Below are positions 50,065 to 59,243 of a stretch of 64,000 nt of DNA, in pieces. This DNA comes from Sphingomonas guangdongensis (lineage in GTDB: Bacteria; Pseudomonadota; Alphaproteobacteria; Sphingomonadales; Sphingomonadaceae). The stretch spans positions 1-64,000 of the forward strand of contig NZ_OBMI01000001.1 in the NCBI RefSeq assembly GCF_900199185.1, written 5' to 3'. The notes beneath the pieces are model-generated. The model was not told the DNA's origin. It ran no database searches and saw nothing but the letters and a program-made list of their open reading frames with translations. The translations under genes and the position numbers were made by a program. Numbering within the stretch: position 1 is the stretch's first letter; each line of letters starts with the position of its first letter.

Positions 50065-51090
50065 ATGGACGGACGCAAGATCATTCTGCTGGTGGGGGCG
50101 CTGCTGATCGCGGGCATCACCGCGTTCATGGCACGCAGCCTGATGTCCGGCGCGAGTGCGCCGGTCGCCGCCGGCCAGCCGGTCGTGATCGACGGGCCGG
50201 AAGTGCTGGTCGCGACCAAGGAGCTGCCGGTCGGCACCATCATCGACGCCAGCGCGCTGAAGTTCCAGCCGTGGCCGAAGGAGCTGGTCGAGAACGCCTA
50301 CTTCCTGAAGCAGGGCACCGACCTGAAGAACGTCGTCGGCACCGTGGTCCGCTTCGCGATCCCCGCCGGCCAGCCGGTGACTCAGGGCGCGCTGGTGAAG
50401 CCGGGTGACCGCGGCTTTCTGGCCGCCGCACTCGGGCCGGGCATGCGCGCCGTCACCGTGCCGGTGTCGGCCCAGACCAGCGTCGCGGGCTTCATCTTCC
50501 CGGGCGACCGCGTCGACGTGATCCTGACCCAGTCGGTGTCGGGCGGCGGCGACGGTGCCCCGCTCAAGGCATCGGAGACGATGATGCGCAACGTCCGCGT
50601 CCTCGCCACCGACCAGAAGACCGACAAGACCGTGGACGACAAGGGCAACACCGTCGTCAACACCTACTCGACCGTGACGCTGGAGGCGACGCCGCAAATG
50701 GCGGAGCGGATCGCGGTCGCGCAGACCGTCGGCGCGATCTCCTTGTCGCTGCGCTCGATCGCCGACAACGCGAGCGAGCTCGAGGAGGCGATCGCCAACG
50801 GCTCCATCACCGTGCCCGAGGGCGAGAAGGCGGAAAAGGCGATGCTCGCCGCCGCCAGCGCCCGCCCGATGGAGAGCAAGGGCAGCTATTCGACCGGTGC
50901 CGACGTGTCGCGCTTCCAGCGCTCCACCGTGCCCGGCAAGCCCCGCCCGGACGCGCCTGCGCCGGTCTCGGGTGTTCCGATCACGCCGGGCGTGCCCGGG
51001 GGCTTCTCCCCCGCCGCCGTCCCCGGCCCGGTCGTGCGCGTCGCGCGCGGCAACGATGTCACCGTTATTCCGGTGGGGGGGAAGAACTAA
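50065..51090 (+). CDS. cpaB: Flp pilus assembly protein CpaB (RcpC)
   Basis: The 341-residue protein has one N-terminal membrane helix (IILLVGALLIAGITAFMARSL). A SAF domain follows (VLVATKELPVGTIIDASALKFQPWP) and then the RcpC region with RAVTVPVSAQTSVAGFIFPGDRVDVILT. CpaB/RcpC is thought to act in the periplasm, helping the secretin. The C-terminal Pro-rich tail (APVSGVPITPGVPGGF) is low complexity. One base separates it from the cpaC start. Confidence 0.92.
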   Translation: MDGRKIILLVGALLIAGITAFMARSLMSGASAPVAAGQPVVIDGPEVLVATKELPVGTIIDASALKFQPWPKELVENAYFLKQGTDLKNVVGTVVRFAIPAGQPVTQGALVKPGDRGFLAAALGPGMRAVTVPVSAQTSVAGFIFPGDRVDVILTQSVSGGGDGAPLKASETMMRNVRVLATDQKTDKTVDDKGNTVVNTYSTVTLEATPQMAERIAVAQTVGAISLSLRSIADNASELEEAIANGSITVPEGEKAEKAMLAAASARPMESKGSYSTGADVSRFQRSTVPGKPRPDAPAPVSGVPITPGVPGGFSPAAVPGPVVRVARGNDVTVIPVGGKN

Positions 51091-51091
51091 G

Positions 51092-52834
51092 ATGCGTCCA
51101 ACCGCTCTCATGCAGCGCTGGTCGGGGGGTGCGCTCACCACCGCGCTGATCCTGGCCGCCGCCGCGCCGCAGACCGCCGCCGCCCCCGCGCAGCAGCGGG
51201 TCCGGGTCGGCCAGCCCGCCGGGGTCGAGCGCCCCACGACGGAGGTCCAGCTCTCCGTCGGCCAGGGCCAGCTGATCAACCTGCCCGCCGCCGTGACCAC
51301 CGTGTGGACGTCCAACGCGGCCGCCGCCGACGTGTACGTCAACAGCGCGCGCCAGATCAACCTGTTCGGCAAGGACTTCGGCGAGGCGACGATCTACGCC
51401 ACCAACGCCGCAGGCGACGTCATCTACTCCGCGAACGTGCGGGTCAGCCAGAACCTGACCTCCATCGACCGGATGATGAAGCTCGCGCTGCCGGACGCGC
51501 AGATCAAGGTGACCACGGTCGGCCAGCTCGCCGTGCTGACCGGCACCGTCGCTTCACCGACCGACGCGCAGGAAGCGCAGCGGCTGGCGGCGACGCTGCT
51601 CAACCCGGGCATCGACGTGACCGCGGGCGCCCCGCTCAAGATCTCGGTCCTGAACCGGCTGAAGACCGCAACTCCGCTGCAGGTCAACCTGCAGGTGAAG
51701 TTCGCGGAGGTGAGCCGCAGCTTCATCAAAAACATCGGCGTCAACCTGCAGAGCCGCGACACCACCGGCGGCTTCCAGTTCAACGTGTCGAGCGGGCGCA
51801 ATCCCGGCGGCATCGGCTCGGTCGATACCTCGACGCTGCCGCGCCTCGACGCGTCGTCGCTCTACGGCCTGCCGGCGGGCTCGCTCAGCCTGCCATTCGA
51901 TCCGAAGATCGGCAACTTCGTGCTCCCGGGCACGGGCACCGCGTTCAACTTCAACAACCTGGCGAGCCCGACCGAGCGCACGGCGCTCGGCCTGGCGACG
52001 CGCCTGGCCGGGCTGGACCTGCTCTCCGCGATCGACCTCGGGGAGACGGCAGGTCAGGTGACGACGCTCGCCAACCCCAACCTGACCGCGCTGTCGGGTG
52101 AGACGGGCACGTTCCTGGCCGGCGGCGAGATCCCGATCCCGGTCGCCTCCGGGCTCGGCACGGTCGCGATCGAGTACAAGCAGTACGGCGTCAGCTTGGC
52201 CTACACGCCGACGGTGCTCGCCGATGGACGCATTTCGCTCCGCGTCCGACCCGAAGTGTCGCAGCTGTCCTACGACACGGCGGTGACCTTCAGCGGCACG
52301 CGAATCCCCGGCATCACCACCCGCCGCACGGAGACCACGGTGGAGCTCGGCTCCGGCCAGAGCTTCATGATCGCCGGGCTGCTCCAGAACCTCCACAACA
52401 ACAACTTCAGCAAGACGCCGGGCATCTCCGACCTGCCGGTGCTGGGTGCGCTGTTCCGCTCGAACGCGTTCCAGCGCAGCGAGACGGAGCTGGTGATCAT
52501 CATCACGCCGTACCTGGTGAAGCCGGTCAACGCGAACGACATCAAGCTGCCGACCGACGGCTACGAGACGCCCAGCGACTTCGACCGAGTGCTGCTCGGC
52601 ACCGTCGCCAAGGGCAAGTCGGGCAGCGATCGGCCGAAGCCGACGATGGCTACGCCGCCCGCGCCGCCGCCGTCGATCGGCGCGCTCGCTCCGGCCCCCA
52701 TCGTCCCGACGCAGGCGCCCGCCCCGGCCGGCGACAACAGCCGGCGCGCGCCGGTGCCGACGCCGAGCGCGACCGAGCCGAAGAAGACCAAGGGCAAGTC
52801 CGGCGCTGCGGCGCCCGGCTTCAGCCTGAACTGA
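51092..52834 (+). CDS. cpaC: Pilus secretin CpaC (RcpA)
   Basis: The 580-residue protein has a signal peptide ending AAAPQTAAA. N0/BON-like domains come next (TVWTSNAAAADVYVNSARQINLFGKDFGEATIYATN), then the secretin domain with QVNLQVKFAEVSRS, VTTLANPNLTALSGETGTFLAGGEIPIPV and the terminal SELVIIITPYLV-like ETELVIIITPYLVKPV. It forms the outer-membrane channel of the Tad pilus. A Pro/Ala/Lys-rich tail of about 80 residues follows. ATG 51092 is chosen; the longer frame overlaps cpaB. Confidence 0.93.
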   Translation: MRPTALMQRWSGGALTTALILAAAAPQTAAAPAQQRVRVGQPAGVERPTTEVQLSVGQGQLINLPAAVTTVWTSNAAAADVYVNSARQINLFGKDFGEATIYATNAAGDVIYSANVRVSQNLTSIDRMMKLALPDAQIKVTTVGQLAVLTGTVASPTDAQEAQRLAATLLNPGIDVTAGAPLKISVLNRLKTATPLQVNLQVKFAEVSRSFIKNIGVNLQSRDTTGGFQFNVSSGRNPGGIGSVDTSTLPRLDASSLYGLPAGSLSLPFDPKIGNFVLPGTGTAFNFNNLASPTERTALGLATRLAGLDLLSAIDLGETAGQVTTLANPNLTALSGETGTFLAGGEIPIPVASGLGTVAIEYKQYGVSLAYTPTVLADGRISLRVRPEVSQLSYDTAVTFSGTRIPGITTRRTETTVELGSGQSFMIAGLLQNLHNNNFSKTPGISDLPVLGALFRSNAFQRSETELVIIITPYLVKPVNANDIKLPTDGYETPSDFDRVLLGTVAKGKSGSDRPKPTMATPPAPPPSIGALAPAPIVPTQAPAPAGDNSRRAPVPTPSATEPKKTKGKSGAAAPGFSLN

Positions 52835-52856
52835 CATGAGCGACAGGAGAAAGCCG

Positions 52857-53486
52857 ATGACACGCTTTGCGCGCCTGCTGGCGATGACCGCGCCGGCGCT
52901 GCTGGTCGCCGGGTGCGGCACCAGCAATTCAGGCATGGAGCCGGTCCACCAGCCGGTGGTCCAGCGCAGCGACTATGCCTTTGACGTCGCGACGGGCGGC
53001 AGCGGGCTCGCCGACGGCGAGGCGCAGCGCCTGGCCGGCTGGATGTCGTCGCTCAGGCTCGGCTACGGCGACCGGATCGCGATCGACGGCGCCGGCAGCG
53101 ACAGTGCCGTGCGCGACGCGGTCGCGGCGGAGGCGGCGCGGTTCGGCCTGCTCGTATCGGACGACGTGCCGGTCGGCGACATGCCGGTCGCCCCGGGCAC
53201 TGCCCGCGTGGTCGTGTCGCGGATGACGGCGGACGTGCCGGGCTGCCCCGACCACAGCCGGGTGCGCGGGGTCGACCTGTTCGGCCACACGAACTCCAAC
53301 TACGGCTGCGCCAACAACTCCAACCTGGCGGCGATGGTCGCCGATCCGGCCGACCTGGTCCGCGGTCAGACGGGGGGTGCCGCCACCGACCCGGTTGTCG
53401 CGGCCAAGGCGATCGAGACCTTCCGCAAGGGTCAGAACACCGGCGGTGCGCCGCTCACCGCCTCCGGCACCAAGGGTGGCCAGTGA
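52857..53486 (+). CDS. cpaD: CpaD-type pilus assembly lipoprotein
   Basis: The 209-residue protein has a lipobox (ALLVAGC). The CpaD features follow: ADGEAQRLAGWMSSLRLGYGDRIAIDGAG (an OmpA-like-derived fold), VVVSRMTADVPGCPDHS and HTNSNYGCANNSNLAAMVADPADLVRGQ, the most conserved patch. ATG 52857 is preferred because AGGAGA lies six bases upstream, although an in-frame ATG exists at 52836. CpaD is needed for Flp pilus assembly in the periplasm. It overlaps cpaE by GTGA. Confidence 0.88.
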   Translation: MTRFARLLAMTAPALLVAGCGTSNSGMEPVHQPVVQRSDYAFDVATGGSGLADGEAQRLAGWMSSLRLGYGDRIAIDGAGSDSAVRDAVAAEAARFGLLVSDDVPVGDMPVAPGTARVVVSRMTADVPGCPDHSRVRGVDLFGHTNSNYGCANNSNLAAMVADPADLVRGQTGGAATDPVVAAKAIETFRKGQNTGGAPLTASGTKGGQ

Positions 53487-54763
53487 ACGCGCCGTGGAAC
53501 CCCGCACGCGCGGCAGCGCGTGAGCCCTTCGTCGCCTTTGTCAGCGACGAGGCGACGGCAGAGGCGGTGCGCCCGATCGCGGTCGAGCTCGGCTGGGCGG
53601 GCGAGAAGGTCAACAAGGGCGGCCTGCGCAACGCGGTGCAGACGCTGTCCGTGTCGGCCAGCCCCAACATCCTGTTCGTCGACCTGTCGGAGAGCGGCGA
53701 TCCGCTGAACGACATCAACGCGCTGGCCGAGGTCTGCGAGCCCGGCACGCTGGTGATCGCCGTCGGCCAGGTCAACGACGTCCGCCTGTACCGCGACCTG
53801 ATCGCGAGCGGCATCCAGGACTATCTGCTGAAGCCGCTCAGCCCCGACATGCTGCGCGAGAGCTTCACGGCGGCGCAAGCGGTGCTGAACGCGCCCAAGA
53901 CGTCGGAAGCGGCGGTCGAGCGGGCGCACTGCGCAACCGCGGTGATCGGCGCGCGCGGCGGCGTCGGCGCGTCCACGCTCGCGACCTCGCTCGCGTGGCT
54001 GCTGAGCGAGAAGAGCAAGCGCACGACGGCGCTGCTCGATCTGGACGTCCACTTCGGGACCGGCGCGCTCGCGCTCGATCTGGAGCCGGGCCGCGGCCTG
54101 ACCGACGCGATCGAGAACCCGAGCCGCATCGACGGCCTGTTCATCGAGCGCGCCATGGTGCGCGCGTCCGAGCGGCTGGCGGTGCTCTCGGCCGAAGCGC
54201 CGATCCACGCGCCGATCGTCACGGACGGAGCCGCCTTCTACCAGCTCCAGGAGGAGCTGCGCGGGGCGTTTGAAGCAACCGTGGTGGACATGCCGCGGTC
54301 GATGCTGGTCAACCACCCGCATCTGATCAGCGACATCCAGATAGCGGTGCTCGCGACCGACTTCACGCTGGCGGCGGCGCGCGACAGCATCCGGGTGCTC
54401 GCCTGGTTCAAGTCCAACGCGCCCGCGACCCGGGTCGTGGTGGTCGCCAATCGGGTGCAGCCGGCGGCGCAGCAGGAGCTCAGCCGCAAGGACTTCGAGA
54501 GCTCCATCGAGCGCAAGGTCGACTATGTCGTACCCTTCGACGCGAAGCTCGCGGCGCAGGCGGCCAAGCTCGGCAAGCCGCTCGCCGAGGTCGCCAAGAA
54601 CCAGAAGTCGATGGCGGCGCTCGGCGAGATCGCGGACCTGATCGCCGAGAGCGCGGACAGCGGCGATGTCGCACCGGCCAAGGGCAAAAAGGCCAAGGTC
54701 GGCGGCTCGCTGATGGACAAGATCGGCGCGCTGAAGGCCAAGCTGCCCGCCAAGAAAAAGTAA
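53483..54763 (+). CDS. cpaE: CpaE/TadZ-type pilus assembly ATPase-like protein
   Basis: The 426-residue protein has an N-terminal receiver-like domain (residues about 15-130, including NILFVDLSESGDPL). The MinD/ParA-like domain follows, starting ATAVIGARGGVGASTLATSLAWLL; its deviant Walker A carries Arg where classical ParA has Lys. It places the pilus machinery at the pole. The C-terminal 30 residues are Lys-rich. The start GTG 53483 overlaps cpaD. The next gene is tadB; the usual cpaF is absent. Confidence 0.9.
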   Translation: MNAPWNPARAAAREPFVAFVSDEATAEAVRPIAVELGWAGEKVNKGGLRNAVQTLSVSASPNILFVDLSESGDPLNDINALAEVCEPGTLVIAVGQVNDVRLYRDLIASGIQDYLLKPLSPDMLRESFTAAQAVLNAPKTSEAAVERAHCATAVIGARGGVGASTLATSLAWLLSEKSKRTTALLDLDVHFGTGALALDLEPGRGLTDAIENPSRIDGLFIERAMVRASERLAVLSAEAPIHAPIVTDGAAFYQLQEELRGAFEATVVDMPRSMLVNHPHLISDIQIAVLATDFTLAAARDSIRVLAWFKSNAPATRVVVVANRVQPAAQQELSRKDFESSIERKVDYVVPFDAKLAAQAAKLGKPLAEVAKNQKSMAALGEIADLIAESADSGDVAPAKGKKAKVGGSLMDKIGALKAKLPAKKK

Positions 54764-54814
54764 GCCGGCGGGCGCACCCGCGCTCGTCCGATATTCGAGG
54801 AACAGGTCGAACCC

Positions 54815-55792
54815 GTGGACCCCGTGACGCTCATCCTGGTTTCTGCCGGTGCGCTGGTCGTGCTGATGATGCTGGCGGTCGCCTTCAGCGGGCCGTCGGC
54901 GGCCCGCGCGGGCACCCGTCGCCTGGGCGCCGTCCGCGAGCGGCACTCGAACGATCCGCTCTCCACCGCGATGAACCAGCAGGTCCGCAGCATCACCGCG
55001 GGCCGATCTACCAAGATGGACCTAACGGTCGCGCGCATCCTGCCCAACCCGGCGCTGCTCCAGAAGCGGCTGGCGATGACCGGCAAGTCCTGGACGGTCG
55101 GCAAGTACGGGTTGGTATCGCTCGGCCTGACGGTGACGATCGGGCTGCTGCTGTGGCTACAGGGCCTGCCGATCCTGCTCGCGATCTTCGCAGGGCTCGC
55201 GGCGGGCGTCGGCCTGCCCCACGCCGCGGTCGGCTATTTCATCAAGAAGCGGGTGGCCACCTTCACCGCCAAGTTCCCGGACGCGATTGAGCTGCTGGTG
55301 CGCGGACTACGCTCGGGCCTGCCGATCACCGAGACGATCGGCGTGGTCGGCGCGGAAGTGCCCGGGCCCGTGGGTGAGGAGTTCCGCTCCGTCGCGGACA
55401 AGATGAAGATCGGCCGCTCGCTCGACGCCGCGCTGCAGGAGACCGCGGACCGGCTGGGCACGCCCGAGTTCCAGTTCTTCGTCATTACCATCGCCATCCA
55501 GCGCGAGACGGGCGGCAACCTGGCGGAAACGCTCGCCAATTTGGCCGATGTGCTGCGCAAGCGCGCGCAGATGAAGCTGAAGATTCGCGCGATGTCGTCG
55601 GAGTCGAAGGCTTCGGCCTACATCATCGGCTCGCTGCCGTTCATCGTGTTCGCGCTGATCTACTCGATCAACCAGGATTACATCGGCGCCTTCTTCATCG
55701 ACCAGCGTCTAATCGTCGCCGGGCTGGGCGGCATCATCTGGCTCAGCATCGGCGCGTTCATCATGCGCCAAATGATAAACTTCGAGATCTGA
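54815..55792 (+). CDS. tadB: Tad inner-membrane platform protein TadB
   Basis: The 325-residue type II secretion F-domain protein has an N-terminal helix (TLILVSAGALVVLMMLAVAF). Two central helices (YGLVSLGLTVTIGLLLWLQGLPILLAIFAGLAAG), a cytoplasmic F domain (FPDAIELLVRGLRSGLPITETI, IQRETGGNLAETLANLADVLRKR) and a terminal helix pair follow. TadB and TadC form the base that works with the CpaF/TadA motor. Only 51 bases separate it from cpaE, so a missing cpaF is certain at this position. GTG 54815 is the likely start. Confidence 0.92.
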   Translation: MDPVTLILVSAGALVVLMMLAVAFSGPSAARAGTRRLGAVRERHSNDPLSTAMNQQVRSITAGRSTKMDLTVARILPNPALLQKRLAMTGKSWTVGKYGLVSLGLTVTIGLLLWLQGLPILLAIFAGLAAGVGLPHAAVGYFIKKRVATFTAKFPDAIELLVRGLRSGLPITETIGVVGAEVPGPVGEEFRSVADKMKIGRSLDAALQETADRLGTPEFQFFVITIAIQRETGGNLAETLANLADVLRKRAQMKLKIRAMSSESKASAYIIGSLPFIVFALIYSINQDYIGAFFIDQRLIVAGLGGIIWLSIGAFIMRQMINFEI

Positions 55793-55807
55793 GGAGCGCA
55801 AGGCCCC

Positions 55808-56806
55808 GTGACCTCCCCCAACGGCCCCACCCTCCTCGGCGTCGACGTCCTCATGGTCGCGACGATGCTGTCCGGCATCGCGGCGATGGCGGTCATGTTC
55901 GCGATCTACACTGCGACGTCGGTGCGCGACCCGATGATCAAGCGGGTGAAAGCCCTCAACGATCGCCGCGAGCAGCTGAAGGCCGGCATCACCGCGTCGA
56001 CCAGCAAGCGCCGCGCCAAGCTTGTCCAGAAGAACGAGGCTGCCGACCGGATCCGCACGGTGCTGTCCTCACTTCAGGTGTTGCAGGATTCGCAGGTCAA
56101 GGCCGCGCAGCAGAAGCTGCTCCAGGCCGGCATCCGTTCAAAGGAATGGGCGGTCGCGGTCATCTTCGGCCGGCTCGTCATGCCGATCGTGTTCGGCGGG
56201 CCGATGCTGTACCTCGTCTACGGCACCGACCAGTTCGCGGACTGGAGCCCGCTAAAGGCCTATGGCTTGGTCGCCGGCACGTTCATCATGAGCTACAAGG
56301 CGCCCGACCTGTACCTAAAGAACAAGATCGCCAAGCGCTCGGCGGCGATCCGCAAGGGGCTTCCCGACGCGCTCGACCTGCTGGTCATCTGCGCGGAGGC
56401 GGGCCTGACCGTCGATGCCGCGTTCCACCGCGTGGCCAAGGAGCTCGGCCGTGCCTATCCGGAGCTCGGCGACGAGTTCTCGCTGACCGCGATCGAGCTG
56501 GGCTTCCTCGCCGACCGTCGACAGGCGTTCGAGAATCTGGCGTTCCGTACCGACCTCGACGCGATCAAGGGCGTGACCACCACCATGGTTCAGACGGAGA
56601 AGTACGGCACGCCGCTCGCCTCCGCGCTCCGGGTCCTGTCGGCCGAGTTCCGCAACGAGCGCATGATGCGCGCCGAGGAGAAGGCCGCGCGCTTGCCTGC
56701 GATCATGACGGTGCCGCTGATCCTGTTCATCCTCCCGGTGCTGTTCATCGTCATTCTCGGGCCGGCGGCCTGCTCGATCAACGACGCGCTGCTGTCGGGC
56801 AAGTAG
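55808..56806 (+). CDS. tadC: Tad inner-membrane platform protein TadC
   Basis: The 332-residue F-domain protein is paired with TadB. It has an N-terminal helix, a Lys/Arg/Gln-rich cytoplasmic segment, and helices around LPIVFGGPMLYLVYG and TFIMSYKAPDLYL. The F domain then reads GLPDALDLLVICAEAGLTVDAAFHRVA and TTTMVQTEKYGTPLASALRVLSAEFRNERM. The C-terminal helix ends IVILGPAACSINDALLSGK. The Flp pilin, TadD and TadE/F/G genes are not in the window. Confidence 0.92.
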   Translation: MTSPNGPTLLGVDVLMVATMLSGIAAMAVMFAIYTATSVRDPMIKRVKALNDRREQLKAGITASTSKRRAKLVQKNEAADRIRTVLSSLQVLQDSQVKAAQQKLLQAGIRSKEWAVAVIFGRLVMPIVFGGPMLYLVYGTDQFADWSPLKAYGLVAGTFIMSYKAPDLYLKNKIAKRSAAIRKGLPDALDLLVICAEAGLTVDAAFHRVAKELGRAYPELGDEFSLTAIELGFLADRRQAFENLAFRTDLDAIKGVTTTMVQTEKYGTPLASALRVLSAEFRNERMMRAEEKAARLPAIMTVPLILFILPVLFIVILGPAACSINDALLSGK

Positions 56807-56861
56807 GGAACGGCAGACGCGGCGCGGTTGTTGATGTCCCGTAACAGGGAGTACGGCCGCG

Positions 56862-57116
56862 ATGATCTTCACCACTCCGACCCAATTCGCGGTGCTGGCG
56901 CTGTGCCTCGTCGCCGGCTGGCTGTTCGGCCGGGCGAGCGGCGGACGCGGCGCGCGCGAACGGGCGCGGCTACGCGAGCTGGAAGCCGAGCACGCCGCCT
57001 ACCGCCGTGACGCGGAGGCGCGGGTCAAGGCGGCGGAGGTCGACCGCGAACGGGTGACGCGCACGGCGCCGGTAGCTCCGGCCGTCACGGGGGTGCGGCC
57101 GGCGCGGGAGATGTGA
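56862..57116 (+). CDS. Small membrane-anchored coiled-coil protein
   Basis: The 84-residue protein has one membrane helix near residues 8-24 (QFAVLALCLVAGWLFG). A charged coiled-coil-like stretch follows (RERARLRELEAEHAAYRRDAEARVKAAEVDRERV), then a short Pro/Ala tail. It starts at ATG 56862, 55 bases after tadC, and could be a late member of that transcript. No family or function was recognised. The 57117-57206 spacer holds only a degenerate palindrome. Confidence 0.6.
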   Translation: MIFTTPTQFAVLALCLVAGWLFGRASGGRGARERARLRELEAEHAAYRRDAEARVKAAEVDRERVTRTAPVAPAVTGVRPAREM

Positions 57117-57206
57117 GGCGGGCGTGATCTCGGCGAAGGGTGGCGGTGGTGGCCAGTCGTGCGTTGCGCTTGCGGCTGAAGATCCCAGCTTTCGGTGAGA
57201 TGACGG

Positions 57207-57995
57207 CTACTCGTCCTTGCCGACCAGCGTTCTCACCACTGCGCGGTAGTTCCGGCCGACCGGGAGCAGCTCTCCCGCACCGGTGACGATCGTGTAGCCG
57301 CCCGCGGGGCGCCGCCGGATCGATGCCACGCGATCGCGGTTGACGATGTGCGAGCGGTGGATGCGGACGAAGCGCTGGGGGTCGAAGCGATCGATCAGGC
57401 TGCTGATCGGCTCGCGGTGCAGGTAGGACGCGTCGCCGTGATAGATGCGGACGTACTCGCCCTCCGACTGAACCCGGTCGACTTCGCCGAGATCGATGCG
57501 GACGTTCTCGCCGCGACGCTGCACCCACAGGTGCGCCGCCCCGGACGGCGGCGCATCGCCGCGCCGCTCGGCCCGCAACTGTTCGACCTGGCGGGCGAGG
57601 TCGGCGAGGCGCACCGCATTCTCCCGCTCGGCGATCGCGCGGCGGACCCGCTCCACCGCGGTGTCGAGCCGGGCGAGCCGCACGGGCTTAGTCAGGAAGT
57701 CGATGGCGCCGGTGTCAAAGGCGTGCGCGGCAAACTGCGGATAGGCGGTGACGAAGACGATCAACGGCGCATGCGCAGCCTCCTTGGCCAACGCCTCCAC
57801 GACGTCGAAGCCGTCCAGCGCCGGCATCTCAATGTCGAGCAGGACGGCGTCCGGGCGCAGCGCTGCGACGGCCTCCAGCGCCGCCCGCCCGTCGGTCGCG
57901 GTTCCGACCACCTCCGCGCCGGTCACCCGGCCGACCAGGTCCCGGAGCCGCTCGACCGCCAGCGGCTCGTCATCGCAGATCAGGAAGCGGGTCAT
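57207..57995 (-). CDS. LytTR-family response regulator
   Basis: The 262-residue protein has a receiver domain (LICDDEPLAVERLRDLV, phosphorylated Asp in DAVLLDIEMPALDG, Lys in FLTKPVRL). A C-terminal LytTR DNA-binding domain follows (VDRVQSEGEYVRIYHGDASYLHREPISSLIDRFDPQRFVRIHRSHIVNRDRVASI). ATG 57995 overlaps the kinase stop by ATGA. With the LytS-like kinase it forms a complete two-component system. Its targets are unknown; such systems in other bacteria control cell-wall, nutrient or biofilm genes. Confidence 0.93.
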   Translation of the reverse strand: MTRFLICDDEPLAVERLRDLVGRVTGAEVVGTATDGRAALEAVAALRPDAVLLDIEMPALDGFDVVEALAKEAAHAPLIVFVTAYPQFAAHAFDTGAIDFLTKPVRLARLDTAVERVRRAIAERENAVRLADLARQVEQLRAERRGDAPPSGAAHLWVQRRGENVRIDLGEVDRVQSEGEYVRIYHGDASYLHREPISSLIDRFDPQRFVRIHRSHIVNRDRVASIRRRPAGGYTIVTGAGELLPVGRNYRAVVRTLVGKDE

Positions 57996-59080
57996 GCCAG
58001 TCGCTCCAGCGGGATCGCGAAGGAAACGGCGAAGCCGCCCGCCGCATGCGGGCCTGCGGTGAAACCGCAATCCTCACCGTAGCGGGCAGCCAGCCGCTCC
58101 GCCACGTTGCGCAGGCCGACGCCTGTACCCGGCACGACCGGCCCGCGCGCGCGCCCGTTGCTGCCGCGGTCGCTGACCGTCAGGCGCAGCCGGTCGCCCG
58201 CCGTCGCCGCGGCGATCGTGAGCGTGACCGGTGCCGTCGAACTCGCAACCGCGTGGCGGACGGCGTTCTCGACCAAGGGCTGGGTGATGAGGCTCGGCAC
58301 CAGCGCGCCGCGGACCGCGTCCGGCATGTCGATGGCGACGACCAGCCGGTTGGGGAAGCGCACCGCCTCGATCGCCAGGTAGAGCGACTGCAACTCGATT
58401 TCGCGGGCGAGCGGGATGTCCTCGTTCGGGTCGGTGGCGAGTCCGGCGCGAAGGAAGTCGGACAGGTTCTCCACCATGCGCTCCGCCGGTTCGACGCGCC
58501 GGGCAGCGATCAGGGAAGCGATCGAATTGAGCGTGTTGAACATGAAGTGCGGGTTCAACTGGTAGCGGAGCGCGCGCAGGTGGGCGGCGTGCGCGTCGCG
58601 CTGCGCCTGTGCCGCCCGCCGCTCGAACGCGCGCACCTCCGCCGAGTAGACGATCGCGAGGAGCAGGCCAGACATCGCCGAATAGGTCCAGAACCACTGG
58701 AACACCGCCAGCAGATAGGCGGAAAGCGTCGCCGCCGCGCCGTTCTGTTCGGGGAGGAACAGGTGAAAGATCGCGAAGTTGGCGAGGCTGTGGAGCACCG
58801 CCCCGACGAGCGCCGCGGCGACCGCGAGCAGTAGCCGCCGCGTCAGCGAGCCGCCGGTGCGGGCGTGAAAGGCGAGGATCGCGAACGACAGCGCGATGCC
58901 GACACCGGTGACCAGCAGCCGCGGCGGCAGGTAGCTCCAGTCGTCACCCGCCCCGAACACGAAGCGCTGGGTGGTGAGCAGCGAGAATTGCGCGAGCCAG
59001 AACAGCAGCACCGTCGCCGCCGCGATCCCGCGCGCGACCCGCTCCTCCTGCCCCGCCTGCTGCACCGTTCCGATTGCCAC
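57992..59080 (-). CDS. LytS-like sensor histidine kinase
   Basis: The 362-residue protein has about four to five N-terminal membrane helices. The His_kinase/HATPase module follows: LRALRYQLNPHFMFNTLNSI with the phosphoacceptor His, then LVENAVRHAVASS (N-box) and GTGVGLRNVAERLAARYG (G-box). No extracellular sensor domain is seen, so the signal is probably sensed in or near the membrane. GTG 59080 is the likely start. The open frame to 59245 lacks support. It is cotranscribed with the LytTR regulator. Confidence 0.92.
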   Translation of the reverse strand: MAIGTVQQAGQEERVARGIAAATVLLFWLAQFSLLTTQRFVFGAGDDWSYLPPRLLVTGVGIALSFAILAFHARTGGSLTRRLLLAVAAALVGAVLHSLANFAIFHLFLPEQNGAAATLSAYLLAVFQWFWTYSAMSGLLLAIVYSAEVRAFERRAAQAQRDAHAAHLRALRYQLNPHFMFNTLNSIASLIAARRVEPAERMVENLSDFLRAGLATDPNEDIPLAREIELQSLYLAIEAVRFPNRLVVAIDMPDAVRGALVPSLITQPLVENAVRHAVASSTAPVTLTIAAATAGDRLRLTVSDRGSNGRARGPVVPGTGVGLRNVAERLAARYGEDCGFTAGPHAAGGFAVSFAIPLERLA

Positions 59081-59243
59081 CGCCGACCGATAGGGCCGGG
59101 ACCCGCCCGCTGCCAAGCGCGCGCGCGCCGTTCGGCCGCCTGGCCATGCGGTTGGTGGCACGCCTAGCGCACCAGCGGCACGGCGCGCGCGGTTTGCGAC
59201 ATCGCCCCCGCACCCCGGATAAGCGGGCGCTAGGCTCGCCGCC

